Shown: positions 20,765 to 32,125, counted from the stretch's first letter. The stretch is 64,000 nt of DNA from Shinisaurus crocodilurus (GCA_021292165.1 JAHFWL010001246.1:62001-126000), one strand, 5' to 3'. Notes: generated by a model from the letters alone, not told the origin. A program made the numbers and translations.

Positions 20765-22695
20765 ATCATCATCATCATCAGGCGATCACTCGTGACCGAG
20801 TAAGATTGTCTTCCGGGATAAAAGGAGGAAATTCTAAAGAAGATAGTGTAGACTCTAGCGATGGGTCCGTAAGTGACTGTGGAGGCCAATTCTAGATCCA
20901 CACAGCTTCCCACAGTGAGGACACAGGTTACCAGATAGAAGATGGTCGTGTAAAGGATTCATTTGACGTGCTTTTCGCTTAGCACGTTTCTCCCTTTCAC
21001 CTTGCACTCGGGCTTCTTCAAAGTCCATGGAACCTTTGTGAAAGGCCAACCTCCATTTAGATCGTTCATGGGCCAGAGCTTCCCAGTTTTCGATGTTTAT
21101 ATTGCATTTTTTTAGATTAGCCTTATGAACATCTTTAAACCTCTTATATTGACCACCGATATTCCGCTTTCCATCCTTGAGTTGGGAGTAAAGTAACTGC
21201 TTTGGGAGGCGGCAGTCAGGCATTCGAACAACATGACCGGTCCACTGAAGTTGGCGTTGAAGGATCATTTTTTCAATGCTAGTAGTCTTTGCTTCTTCCA
21301 GTACACTGACATTTGTTCGCCTATCTTCCCAAGTAATTTGCAGGATTTTCCGGAGGCAACGTTGATGAAACCTTTCAAGGAGGTGGAAGTGACGTTTATA
21401 GATAGTCCATGTTTCGCAGGCATACAATAAAGTTGGTAATACAATGGCTTCATAAACCAGTGTTTTGGTCTTCTTACAAATATCCCGATCCTCGAACACT
21501 CTATGTTTCATTCGAGAAAATGCGGCACTTGCGGAGCTCAGACGATGCTGGATTTCACTGTCGATGTTAGCTGTAACAGAAAGATAGCTGCCAAGATAGA
21601 GAAAATGATCGACATTTTCCAGTATTGTCCCGCCAAGCTGGATAGATGGCATCACCAAAGGATTGGCTTGCACTTGCTGATGAAGCACTTTGGTTTTTTT
21701 GATGTTAAGTGAGAGACCAAGTTTTTCGTATGCTTCTGCAAAAGCTTTTAGGATAGTTTGGAGATCATCCTCTGAATGTGCAGAGACCACATTATCATCA
21801 GCATACTGAAGTTCCACAACGGAGGTTGTAATTACCTTACTTTTTGCTTTCAGCCTGCTGAGATTAAAAAGCTTTCCATCTGTTCGATATATAATTCCCA
21901 CACCGGTGGGAAGTTTCCCCTTGACAAGATGTAAAACCATGGCGATGAAAATGGCAAATAATGTTGGGGCGATAACACATCCCTGTTTAACACCTGATCC
22001 CACTTTAAATGGAGCACCATGAGAGCCGTTGTTGTCCAAAACTGTTGCCGTCATGTTGTCATGGAGAAGTCGCAAGATATTCACAAATTTATTGGGGCAT
22101 CCAATTTTCATAAGGATAGTCCAGAGAGCTGTACGATCTACAGTATCAAAGGCCTTAGCCAAATCAATAAATGCCATATAAAGGGGTTGATTTTGCTCCC
22201 GGCATTTTTCTTGGAGCTGACGTGCAGTAAAAATCATGTCTACTGTCCCTCTAGAGGGGCGGAAACCATATTGAGTTTCAGGGAGGATCTCTTCTGAAAT
22301 AGATAGAAGACGGTTTGCGAGAATCCTAGCAAATATTTTACCTGCGGTTGCTAAGAGAGAAATGCCCCGATAGTTTCCACAGTCTGTTCTATCACCCTTC
22401 TTAAAGAGGGTGATAATTATGGCATCCCTGAAGTCTTCTGGGATCTCTTCTCTTATCCAGATTTTTTCGATGAGTTTATGAAGATGTTGTACAAGTTCGG
22501 GGGCCCCTTCTTTAAAGATTTCAGCAGGAATCCCATCTGGTCCACTAGCTTTGTTGTTCTTCATTTTATTAATGGCTTTTTTACTTCATCCAAAGTGGGG
22601 AGTATTGCAAGTTCCTCTTTAATTTGTTTTTGCGGGATTTGCGAAAAAATCTCATTATCCACCTTAGATTTACGATTTAAAAGGTCATAATAATG
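20765..22695 (-). mobile_element. LINE-B 3' two-thirds, inserted in the L2 of copy 1
   Basis: 1.93 kb, 5'-truncated, with a (GAT)n-type 3' end (ATCATCATC at 20765 on the plus strand). Copies 2 (46567) and 3 (62050) carry the uninterrupted L2, so the insertion is specific to copy 1. About 17 bp of L2 target were lost and no clean target duplication is visible. Confidence 0.9.
20855..22564 (-). pseudogene. LINE-B reverse transcriptase with C-terminal C2H2-like motif
   Basis: 569 codons without a stop. Fingers and palm are readable: KASGPDGIPAEIFKEG, NYRGISLLATAGKIFARIL, QYGFRPSRGT, FIDLAKAFDTVDR, GVKQGCVIAPTLFA, VVELQYADDNVV (active site) and LYACETWT. It ends CPHCGKLCGSRIGLHSHLRTH, a C2H2-like motif at the C-terminus. 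Upstream of 22564 the frame shifts (ATTAATAAAATGA), and the endonuclease is missing, so the copy is dead although the RT frame is long. Confidence 0.9.
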
Positions 22696-22937
22696 GGGAC
22701 TCCCTACTGGAGAGTCCACGGGGGGCCCAGCAGCATTCCCCAAGCACCACCTTCTGGAGCTGGCCATGCAAGTAGGAGCAGAACCACTGCAATGCAGTAC
22801 CCCCCACTGGCATCTCAGACAGCCACCCCAGAAGGATACCATGGGCGATGGTAGAGAAAGCTGGCAAGAGATCCAGGAGTATCAACAAGGGCAGACTCCC
22901 AGTCTCTCTCCTAACACAGGTCATCATACAGGGCGGC
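22696..22937 (-). mobile_element. L2 continuation, ending at a deletion breakpoint (copy 1)
   Basis: Encodes LLILLDLLPAFSTIAHGILL and VGGTALQWFCSYL (RT palm). It ends at GCCAAAGC near 22937, where the sequence jumps to the promoter-proximal region; copy 3 has about 0.9 kb more L2 between the same two 8-bp motifs. Confidence 0.85.
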
Positions 22938-23900
22938 CAAAGCGCGTCTCCCAGCATCCTCGGCAGGAGAAGAGCCAGAAGAGGGAGGGAAATACTCAGT
23001 TGCTGGACTTTCTGGGCACCCGGAATCAGCTGCCGGAGGCGACCCCTCCCTCTGCCCAATGGGGGGCCAGCCCTGGGCGGGGGTGGGGGGCACCTCATCC
23101 GCCCCCCTCGGTCCAATTGGGTTTGCTTTGGGCGGTCCAGCCAAGCCAGCCCAGAACCAGGGGAGCATCTCGGCCACGCGCAGAAACCCCTCGGAGGAGC
23201 CGCGTTGGGGAGCCCGGAGCCACAGGGCCCGATTGGGGGGTGGGTGGGGGGCAATGATTTTACCCGATGTCCAGGTGCAGAGTCCACGAGCCTGCTGGAT
23301 TCCTCGCAGACCTCCTTTAATCTCCCCCCCCCCCCAACCAAAAGACTCTCCTGGCTTTACGGAGGAGAGAAAGAAGCGCCCGAGCTTGGGGGGAAACCCC
23401 AAACGGATCAGCCTGTGGGTTGAAATGGGGAGGGGGGGTGTTCCAGCTTGCACCTTCCCCCCCCCGCCATGCCCCCCTCCCCTACTGCGGACCAGGGCCG
23501 CCCCCTACCCAAATTCACAAGGGGGGGGGGCTCACCGGATCGCGGGAGGGCGGGAGGGAGGCACCGAGGCAGCCGGCGGGAAAGAGCAGAGTCGCCGGGC
23601 AGGAAAAGGCAGGAGTAGAGTCGTCCCCAATTGCCAGGGAAACTCCCAGGTACTTCAAGCTGCTTTTAAAGGGGCCGCTCGCAGTTGCAGCTCAGCTTCC
23701 AGTTTCAGCTTCGCCGCAATTGACTTTTGCCCAGGGCCCCTTTAAGAGTAGAGAGAGGCTGCCACGCTGGCAGGTGGAGGCGAGGGGTGCGCGTGGCTGT
23801 GCGTGCGTGTGCACGGGTGGGCGCCCACTTGGGGAAGGGATCAGCTGGGCGGAAGGAGGAGGAGGCGGCCGGGGCGGTCTCTCGGGTGAGCTCCGCCATG
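22938..23900 (-). promoter_or_regulatory. GC-rich promoter region and non-coding exon 1 of copy 1
   Basis: A CpG-rich stretch conserved at 47640-48640 and 63250-64000. On the minus strand a donor GATCCG|GTGAGCC after 23536 is kept in all three copies, marking the probable end of a 5' UTR exon beginning near 23600-23720. A second GGGTAAAATC donor-like site lies at 23265. No TATA box is evident. The transcription start is not fixed by sequence alone. Confidence 0.6.
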
Positions 23901-23931
23901 CCCTCTCTCTGCTGAGCTTCTGCCGCGCATT

Positions 23932-24080
23932 AAAAACATGGCTTTTCAGGCGGGAATATGGGGTGGGCTAAGATTTTAAAATTTGAACTGTTTTAAATGT
24001 ATTTTATCCTGTGTACATCGCCCAGGGTGGCCAGTTTGCCAGCCAGATGGGCGATACAGAAGTGTAAATAAATAAATAAA
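23932..24080 (+). repeat. L2/SINE-type 3' tail
   Basis: TGTACATCGCCCAGGGTGGCC followed by GATGGGCGATACAG and (AAAT)n. The same sequence lies at 50055-50235 upstream of copy 2. Confidence 0.6.
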
Positions 24081-24082
24081 TC

Positions 24083-24360
24083 TGGCCCAGCATTGTGTTC
24101 ACACAGTGGCCAACCTGCTGCCCACGGGAAACCCACAAGCAGGACATTAGTGCAACATTACCCTCCCACCCATGTTCCCCAGCAACTGGCATACCTAGGC
24201 ATACTTCCTCTGATCTATATAGCATAGAGCCATGAGGACTAGTAGCCATGGATAGCCTTCTCCTCTATTAGTCTGTCCCATCCCCTTTTAAAGCCCTCCC
24301 AATTGGTGGCCATCACTAAATCTTTTGGAGGTGGATTCCACAGCTTAAGTTAGTGCTGTG
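24083..24360 (-). repeat. CR1/L3-like LINE 3' UTR fragment
   Basis: Reverse complement of the spacer LINE end (CCCAGCATTGTGTTCACACAG, TGTTCCCCAGCAACTGG, GGTGGCCATCACTAAATC). Related copies at 30845 and in the KRAB introns. Confidence 0.65.
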
Positions 24361-24830
24361 TGGGAAGGCCGCTGTAGAGGTTCAGTGGGCTTGCTCTCAG
24401 GTAAGCATGCGTAACCGGGGTGCGCAACTTTGAAGGACCTCCGAGGGCCACATGCGGTGCTGGGTTGGTGCCCAGGGGCCACACACAGAATCTCCCCTCC
24501 CAATCCTGCTGAACCCTCACTGGGGCACAGGGAAGCCTTTAGTCTGACCCCCATCCCAGAGATCTTGGGTACCATCGCTGGGATGTGGACAGGATGAGAG
24601 CCTCCTCCCATCTGCAGGTGGCCGGGGTGGGGCGGGGGCTTCACCTCCATCCCCATCATGGAGACATGGGCACAGAGAGGCCCTCCACCTGACCTCTTTT
24701 CTCTGTGAATCTCCAAGAGACTCTCTGGCCCCGACTTGCAGGACTCTACGACGCAGAATGGTGGTGGAAACCTTAGTATCAGGGGGCACACGGATCCTGC
24801 AAACGATGGCAGTGTGAGCAACTTCCACGC
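24361..24830. other. Unassigned sequence
   Basis: A minus-strand frame (25025-24345) spans it but has no domain and conflicts with the gag relic on the plus strand. No gene is called. Confidence 0.4.
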
Positions 24831-24834
24831 ATGA

Positions 24835-26450
24835 GTGGGTTTCCAGGGGAGAAGTCGCAGGTGGCTCCCAGTTGTGGAGTCCCGGCCAGCTAGTGCGGTT
24901 GCTTCATCTGTGGCCAGAGATTGTGATGGTGGTGGTGGAGCGGGCAGGGACGACTGGCAGAGGAAGGCGAAGGAACTCCTGCAACACCAGAAAGGGCTGC
25001 TTAAATTGCAGACTGAAATGTCCAAGATGGGACCGACAGGAGGTGTAGGGGCAACCCGTTTCTGCCCCTACGGCTACCTACTTGGAACTGACGGCTGTTT
25101 CCCCTATACAAGCCAGGCCAAGATGTGATGGCATTCTTCACCCTATTTGAAGCCACTTGCCGGGAGCAAATGGTACCCGAAGGCTACAAGATGTCCATCG
25201 TGTGCACCCAAGTTAGTGGGGAGTTGGCAGACCTCCTGGGAATATTGACCCAGACAGAGACTCTGGAGTATCAGTCATTTAAGGAGGCGGTGAGGCAGTG
25301 GTTTGTGCTCACCGCAGAGCATTGCCGCCTCTAGTTCAGGCAGGGGCGCCCGCTGCCTGGGGAGACTTTGGGGTCCTGGATGGCACAGCTGGGGCAAGCT
25401 TGGGATGCCTGGTTCAAAGCGATGGGAAAAGCACCCTGGCCGAGCTGCAGGAGCTGCAGATCCAAGAGCAATTTCATGCCACCATCCCCGAGGACCTGGC
25501 GATGGCGGTTCACGACTGAGAACCGGCCACAGGTCTAGAGGCTGCCAGGTTGGGCAACCAGATGGGGCTGTACAGGCAGCAGAAGGCTAGTTGCACCTTC
25601 CTTCCCAACTGGGGGTGGGGGTTATGGGGACCGGAGAGAAACTGATAGCAAAAAGCAGGGAGAAGGGGCACCAGGAGGAGCACCCCCCCCCCCCAAGTTC
25701 AAGGTGACCTCCACTAGCACAACCAGCAGGAGCTTCTACTGAAAGGAACTGGGACACATCAAGCGAGACTGACCCAAATTGCTGAACAAGCAGCAGGAAC
25801 AGAGGCCGTCATAGACCAGCAAGGTGGGCAGAGTTTTAGCCTCCGCACAAGATGCCCAAGAGGAAAGCGGCAAGAGGGGCAATCCGCCTCTTCACAAGAG
25901 GACAAGCCCGAAGACCGGACCAGGACCAACTCGCATGCCGGGGAGCCCGCGGACGGGGCTCACGACACCAGAGCTGCAACGCAAGCATCCCTCTTGAGGA
26001 TCGTGCCCAAGGAGCAGATTCATTGGAGCCAGCGCAAATTCTGTGAGTCCATCTGGATTAACAATGTCTCACATGGGGTATTGGGATACGGGGGTGGAAG
26101 TGACAGCTCTGCAAGGGAGAGACTTGTACTGTCATGCCCTACAACTCCCCAGATACAGACTTGCCTCTTGCTCGAGTCTGGGTAAAATACCAGGGATGGG
26201 AAGGAGAGATAGACCTGCTGGTGCATGACCAAAAACTGGGGGAGCATCATAAGCAATGACTTGATGTATCAGGCAGCTAAAATGGGCATTGTCGCCCGCC
26301 GCCAAGCAAAGCAAGCAGCAGGACAGGGTGCACCCGCAGAGGGAGGGTCCTACCTTACAGGGATGTCATACAGAGGCGACCCAGCCTTGGTCCCCTGGTC
26401 CAAAGGTGCAGTCAGCACAGTTTGCATCCTCACACCCTGGAGGTAATTGC
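24835..26450 (+). pseudogene. Relic of a Gypsy (Gmr1-like) gag-protease region
   Basis: 25125-25334 reads MAFFTLFEATCREQM, LGILTQTETLEYQSFKEAV and LTAEHCRL, then a TAG, then the same frame reads FRQGRPLPGETLGSWMAQL. This is the order of gag proteins of the Gmr1 type, the group from which SCAN domains derive. About 400 bp on, a zinc-knuckle remnant reads SFY-stop-KELGHIKRD-stop-PKL, both stops (TGA) in cysteine positions. A further frame near 26110-26270 resembles the protease-RT junction. It is too decayed to act. Confidence 0.55.
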
Positions 26451-27100
26451 CAGCCATCTTCACTAGTAGCCATTGATAGCTTCGAGAGGTCTTCCGGTAG
26501 CGTTACCTAATCTGGTCTTTCTGGATAAGTGTACAAATTTGCACACATTCTAAAAGACAGAGGTCCATTAAAGGGATCTTCTTGACATTGGCAATAGTGT
26601 GTCCCTGGCCAAGAGGGGAACTCAAAACAAGACTGTAATGGGAGTCACGGAAGATGGCGAGGAGTGTGGTGTGTTGCACGGCAGTGCTGCCTCGATGCTC
26701 TGTATGATCTTGCTCTGCAGTAGCAAGGCACGATGTTGCTTTAATTGCTAGCCTGTGAGTTGGCTGCTGGCCAACAGAATGACACTGCAAAAAAGAAGCA
26801 CAGCTGTAATCATTCAAGTGCACGATCTGCTGCTCACGCAGCTGCCTGCTCTCATGATATATAATGTGGTGGTGTGAGTAGTGGTGGATGAGTGTTGTGC
26901 AGTTCCTGGTGGTGTGTTGAAGTTGGAAGGAGCAAAAAGGAGCAGAAGAAGCTGTTTGAAGAGCCCTGCTGAAGCCCAGCGCTGGACGCCGACACCCGGG
27001 CGGAGAACTGCTGGATCTTGCATTTCAGTTGGTTAGAAAGAGTACAGTGACTGTGTTGCTAAGGGGTGGGACTTCCACCAGGGAACTTGTAGTGATGTTA
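26451..27100. other. Unassigned sequence
   Basis: No recognised coding or repeat signature; short frames on both strands without domains. Confidence 0.4.
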
Positions 27101-27520
27101 ATCGAGCCTTACCTGGGCTCGAGGCTCTCCGCGGATCGTCCTTCCGCGGTGGTGGCGGCCCGTTCTTGCTCGTCTTAGCAGCGCGGAGCGATCTCCGTGC
27201 CGCTTGAGCCTCCTCCTCCATCGCCTCCACCGGAGCCGCCGCCGGGTCACATCCTGCTATGTTTTTGGCGGGGGAAACCATGTTACCCTGGTTCCCCCCG
27301 CCAAAACCATAGCACAGGGGTCCAGCGCGCTGGAGCAGGGTCCTGCCGCATCACTTCCGCGTGGGCACGAGCAGGCCGTGTTCGGGCCTCACTCGTGCCA
27401 GCGATAAAAAAGGTGAGAACCCTAGGGGGTGGGGTGGGGGCGAGCCTTGCAGCGGCTGGCTCACGAATTCTTCGAGCTAGTCGATTTCCCTTCTCCCCCC
27501 TCCACAGACCTGCCATGCGA
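27100..27520. promoter_or_regulatory. CpG-rich patch with possible divergent first exons
   Basis: On the minus strand an ATG at 27221 opens 36 codons (MEEEAQAARRSLRAAKTSKN and onward) ending at a perfect donor CCCAG|GTAAGG after 27113. On the plus strand a donor AAAAAG|GTGAGA at about 27412 and an acceptor CCCCTCCACAG at about 27507 bound a ~97-bp intron before an ATG reading MRTRLSQEQQDLLLEAGG. An inverted repeat (TTTGGCGGGGG-AACCATG against its partner) lies at 27257-27312. No protein family was recognised; it could be the 5' end of a transposon. Confidence 0.3.
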
Positions 27521-27589
27521 ACCCGACTGAGCCAAGAACAGCAAGATCTTTTGCTTGAAGCTGGAGGTATAGCTCTCAGCAAAAAGCTT

Positions 27590-28150
27590 TTAGCATCTCA
27601 ATTGGTGCATACAATTCCTTTACATTCCTTACATTCCTTTGTTTGTAAGAAAATGTATATACGGAGTAGACATAATAATGTCGTAATTCTTGTGAGATGC
27701 ATACCTTTTTCACAGAGGAATTTTTAATAAACTTAGAGCTTGTGAGGTAAAATATAATTTAATTTTAATATATGATTTCTATATTATATAAGCACATATA
27801 AGCACATAACCTATCTGCTTCTAACTCTGTAGCACTATGCTAAAACCTGTAAAACCAGTCTGAGAGAGAGAGAGAGAGAGAGAGAGAGCTCACTCAGGTT
27901 TTAGCATCTCAATTGATACATTTGTAACAAAAGTGTTGTTATATTCCTAGCCTCTCAGCAGACAGCTAGTTTTAGCATTTCAATTCCTTTACATTCCTAC
28001 TTACATTTTGTTACAGATTAGACATAATAAAGTGGTAATTCTTGTGAGATGCATACTTTTTTACAGAGGAATTTTTAAATTTAATATATTATTTCTATAT
28101 TATATAAAAACACAACCTGTGAGTTTCTTTCTGCTTCTAACTCTGTAGTC
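27590..28150 (+). repeat. Imperfect tandem direct repeat of about 300 bp, with a (GA)n tract
   Basis: 27590-27835 and 27898-28145 share TTTAGCATCTCAATTG, AGACATAATAA, GTAATTCTTGTGAGATGCAT, CAGAGGAATTTTTAA and CTGCTTCTAACTCTGTAG in the same order. A (GA)n microsatellite (27861-27888) separates the units. Confidence 0.85.
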
Positions 28151-29494
28151 TGAATATAAATCCTAGTCATCATTGTGAAGGACCAGCACCCAGGTCCTAT
28201 GCGTGAGTTCGGTGCTTAACGGGTTAACCGGCACTGAATTACAGCCCGTACAAGCAAGTGGAACCGACTAGGAGGTTTGCACACACAAGAGGAAACTAGA
28301 GCCCTTTGAATGACTAAATAAGGCTTTATTTATTTACACAATATATGGAGCGGAACTAACAGCTTTCTAGGAAAACTACAACGTCAATATGACCTGATGT
28401 GACCCCCAAGTTTATCAATGAACAGGCTCCCAGGCTAGCGCATTGGGATTAGTCAGTTACCTTAGACTAAAGACTTCACGCTAGTCAATTTCAGCCTGGC
28501 TCCGGGTCTGTCCGATTCGGGGAGAACAGCTTACTCCAGCCGCTGCTGGAGGATGGATCTTGATCAAAAGCACCCCGTGTTCCCAACAACCAACAAAAGG
28601 AGGGGAGAGGGGTTTTCTACCCCTGGGTTTCCCGCTCTCCCCGCCCTCAAGGGTCAGGTGGGGCTATGCCTGCCCCTTCGTGTCAGGTGGGCTTATTCCT
28701 GCCCGGGAAGAAGGTGACCTGTTTGGGTACTTTACAGCTCTTTGAGACTGCCCTGTTAGTTTGATGGTCTTGATGGTCCTTTCATGGGTTTTGTGGATTC
28801 CAACCGATATTCTCCCTTGTTGGGATGCCGGTCCGTCTGGCTGCTTCCCTGTAACCCAATCTCCCTTCCTCGCCCCCTCCCCCTTGGAAGGAGACTGGTG
28901 TGTGTGCGTGCATGTATGTGTCAGGCTTTCTCCACAATCATCATGTCCTTCAGCAAGAAATTCTCACACACAAAGGACTGTAGTAACAGTGATTGAAATG
29001 CTAAAATCCAAGTCACCGCATCACAGCAGGGTGCTAAGACACAGGTAAAACTTGTTTAAGATTGAAATGCTCAGCAGCTCTGGCTGCTGTTAAGCTCACA
29101 AAAATCTTTAATTCATGCTGAGTGATACAGAACAGAGCTGGCTCGAAGAAGAAAAAAGTCACGACTTTTTAAGCACATCCCTAGGGGGAAGGCTGATAGC
29201 ATTGCTGTATCTCATGCTCAGCTTTACAATAAAAATGTTTGGCTTTGACCTCCCAGAGGAGTATTTGTGGCATGAACATTCCTTAAAGAACCTTTGCAAA
29301 TCCCTCTTGGGGAACCTGTGGCAAAACAGCCTGCTCCCTACATTTCTTCCTCTGCTAATAGGCACACCTCTCGAGGCGGGACCCTCTGTCATCCAGCACC
29401 CTCACTGTGGGAAAGAAAGAGGCTTTCTGTTCCTCGTGCTTTTGATACTGCTTTCCCAAAGCAGCGATGGGACATTTTGTGGCTTGCGGTGGCG
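28151..29494. other. Unassigned sequence, possibly part LTR-derived
   Basis: A GGCTTTATTTATTTACACAA block at 28322 resembles an antisense LTR polyadenylation region, but no borders were found. No host exon recognised. Confidence 0.3.
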
Positions 29495-29510
29495 GACACA
29501 GACTTGTGCT

Positions 29511-30509
29511 ATTTTTTTTTTTAGTAATTTTTTTAATTTGAATTTTCAAAGTCCAAAAGAACAAAATAAAAACCATACAAACATACACTACAAAAACCAA
29601 ACAACATTAAAGTAAAAAAAGACTTCCAATTTTTCCACAACCAAGTATAAGTAACATCAGATATTCTATATTATGATAAACAAATTACTTTTTTTTCTCT
29701 AAAGCAAAAAATAAAAAATTCCCCCCTATCTTATTTATCGACCTCACAAATTCACAAAGCCTCGACACCTTACAACACGTTGCTCCTAAACACAGAAATC
29801 CATCTACTTGAACAATATTTAATGTTTCTACTTATATTTAATGAAAATCTCTATCTTCTTTCCCTCTATTCATAAAAACAAACAGCCTAGTTTTGATTAT
29901 TATTTTTTAGAACACTTTCACATTTCTACATTACTTCACATCCCAAATTTAGTTGGTTCCTTTCCATTACTCATTCTCACTGCTAAGTTTCATCCAGGCT
30001 CAATACAGTTTTACCAATAACCAATTACTAATCAGATTCTAATTCAATATTAAGCCTTCTCCTTATTTTACTCAGCAACTAATCTTTTTTCTTGTCCCAT
30101 CCTTCCCAAGTATGCCCCCTTCAGGATCAGAGTTACCACATTAATGAAAAATACAAAGAAACACCACCTCAGACTGGAGAAGTTCTCCTTCCTCTCAAAG
30201 AGGTTCCTCTCACCAACCCCTTTAGGTTCAGATCTATGAATGTTCTGTTTGGATCACTGCCAGCGATCCTTTAAATTTCTCCCATTTGGATTCCTCCCAC
30301 CATTCCATTTGGGGAACTAAACCCTCTTACTTCTTTCATTAGAGCCCCTCCCTTCCATTCCAATAATATGCTGGGAATCACTCTTAGATCATCCTCTTAT
30401 TGCGAGGAGATTAACCAGCCAGGATAACCTCTTGACTGGATTTCATGCCACGCCGGTCTTCCACGATCCCGTGGAAGCGTCAGTTCGACATTAAACTCCA
30501 CCGGAAGTC
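29511..30509 (-). mobile_element. L1-type retrotransposed element, second copy
   Basis: Flanked by a perfect 16-bp duplication GACACAGACTTGTGCT (29495-29510 and 30510-30525). On the minus strand it begins ACTTCCGGTGGAG, like the start of the copy at 4357-5942, and ends in a run of about 13 A. It is 999 bp long against 1586 bp for the other copy, with only short frames. Confidence 0.85.
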
Positions 30510-30603
30510 GACACAGACTTGTGCTGTTAACCAACAGCTGACGTGCCAGGAATGTGCCAAGGAGGTCTCTGCAGACAGTCTGGGTAGCTGAGGTGGAACT
30601 GCC

Positions 30604-30790
30604 ACAGGCCTGTGGCTTACGCTGGCTCAGCTTGTCTGAGCATGGAAAGCTAAGCAGGGTCAAGCCTGGTTATTATTTGGATGGGAGACCCCTCCTCTAG
30701 TTTCCTGCATTGAGAAGGGGGTTGGACTCGATAGCCTTGTAGGCTCCTTCCAACTCTATGATCTATGAAATCTATTAAATCTATAAGTCC
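30604..30790 (+). mobile_element. 5S-rRNA-derived SINE with a CR1-like tail
   Basis: 5S-like AAGCTAAGCAGGGTC and TTGGATGGGAGACC joined to GGGGGTTGGACTCGATAGCC and TCTATGAAATCTATTAAATC. Best-preserved plus-strand copy with that at 50236. Confidence 0.85.
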
Positions 30791-30844
30791 CGCTCCTCTG
30801 ATGTTTCCATGGAGTGCTCCTCTTGGCATCGGCGGGAACTTAAG

Positions 30845-31140
30845 AACAGAAGATGAGCCATGCTGGATCAGACCAAGGGTCCATCCAGTCCAGCATTCTG
30901 TTCACACAGAGGTTCACCAGCTGCCCATGGGAAACCCACAAGGTGAACATGAGTGCAACAGCACCCTCCTGCCCATGTTCCCCAGCCACTGGTGTTCATA
31001 GGCATATTGCCTGATACCGGAGGTAGCATAGAGCCATCAGGATTAGTAGCCACTGACGGCCATCTCCTCCAGGAATTGATTCTATCCCCTTTGAAAGCCA
31101 TCCTACTTGGTGGCCATCACCACGTCTTGTGGTAGTGAAT
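30845..31140 (-). repeat. CR1/L3-like LINE 3' UTR fragment
   Basis: Antisense to the spacer LINE end (GAGCCATGCTGGATCAGACC, TGTTCCCCAGCCACTGG, TGGTGGCCATCACCACG). Confidence 0.7.
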
Positions 31141-31404
31141 TCCGCTATTCACTATGCACTGTGTGTAGAAGTGGCCAACGTAAGGGGCAGCAGGGACAGC
31201 TGGTGTGCACATGAAGTAGAAGAAGGAAAGAGGCACATGGGCGGCATAGCAAGGGGTGCACACCTCAGGGATGCCACCCTCAGCCACCAGAAACTTGAGG
31301 CAAGACGTGACTTGGAATCTCATAACCCATCAACAGTCAGCAGGATCGGTCATGGCATTCCACTCAGCCCCCCTCCCCCACCGATCCCTGTTCTAACATC
31401 AGAG
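31141..31404. other. Unassigned sequence
   Basis: No signature recognised; lies just outside the left boundary of duplicated unit 2. Confidence 0.4.
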
Positions 31405-31635
31405 AATGCCGGGAAAACCTAACCATTACGTGAAATCCAAAGTTCTGGTCTTCTCTAAAAGGAAGGTTAGACATTCCTGGACTGTGAATAATAACAAGTT
31501 TGAGCAAGTAGGATTCATACAAATATCTAGGTATTTGGTTCCATGAAACTGTCAACTGGAGGGTGCAGGGGAAAGCTGTTAAAACAAAGCCAAACAAAAA
31601 GTGAATGCTATTGCCCGTTTTTTCTTCACCAATGG
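31405..31635 (+). mobile_element. LINE-A fragment (unit 2), left part
   Basis: Paralogous to 52460-53000. A frame with YLGIWFHETVNW is the post-RT region of a non-LTR element. It continues at 32126 after a solo LTR insertion. Confidence 0.65.
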
Positions 31636-32125
31636 TGTTGTAAAAATTCAGTAACCAATGCGTTAAAAATTAATGAAATGCTAAGCTCTCCTTTCTGCCT
31701 GTTGCTTAGACTGATGTTGAGACTATGACAAAGACAGGAATGTTGGTGTCCTGCTATCTTCTTCCTTGAGCTAGCTACAGACAGTGGGTGAAAGGGGACT
31801 GAAGGAGTTAGTATGACCTGACTTGCCTCTGTTCCAGTTGCTTAGTGAGCATGTCTAAAGATTTCTGTTTACCTTTCTGTATTTTTCCCTTTCTCAGCTA
31901 GAAATTCCTGTTAGTACGGCGCATGCGTAGGATTGCATCAGAAGATACTGTATAAATGGATAGCATTTCAGCCTCCATATTGAGATGCAGCTTTGAAGTG
32001 TTATAATACTCCCGTATCTCACTATTCTCGAGAATAAATCTGTTGGACCACTGCCAGTCTTTCTCTCCTTCCTAATGTGCATGATTTGAACTGGGTACAT
32101 TAGGATCTAGCATGTTTTTGCAACA
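31636..32125 (+). mobile_element. Solo LTR with 4-bp target duplication
   Basis: 490 bp, begins TGTTG and ends CAACA, flanked by ATGG on both sides (31632-31635 and 32126-32129). The paralogous site in unit 3 (about 53000) reads CACCAATGGTGGG without it. A TATA-like CTGTATAAATGG near 31950 and an AATAAA near 32033 fit LTR promoter and polyadenylation sites. Orientation is inferred from these. The class (retrovirus-like or Gypsy) is not determined and no coding part remains. Confidence 0.85.

Larger units (their letters stand above)
19505..23535 (-). other. Copy 1 intron 1 with nested transposons
   Basis: Runs from the exon-1 donor (GTGAGC at 23535) to the SCAN acceptor. It contains an L2 element (20240-20764 and 22696-22937) split by a LINE-B copy (20765-22695). 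19560-20240 is conserved with copy 3 (60850-61530) but carries no recognised coding exon. Confidence 0.7.

Noticed and set aside
20855..22564. 569-codon frame ending in a C2H2-like motif as a host zinc-finger gene
   Set aside because: It has RT motifs including YADD, and LINE structure and copies elsewhere in the window.
23265..23310. Second non-coding 5' exon with donor GGGTAAAATC
   Set aside because: The donor is conserved, but no clear acceptor or exon border was found; mentioned only inside the promoter entry.
22911..23971. Proline- and glycine-rich frames in the promoter regions
   Set aside because: Overlapping frames on both strands are expected by chance in GC-rich DNA; none is conserved in frame across the three copies.
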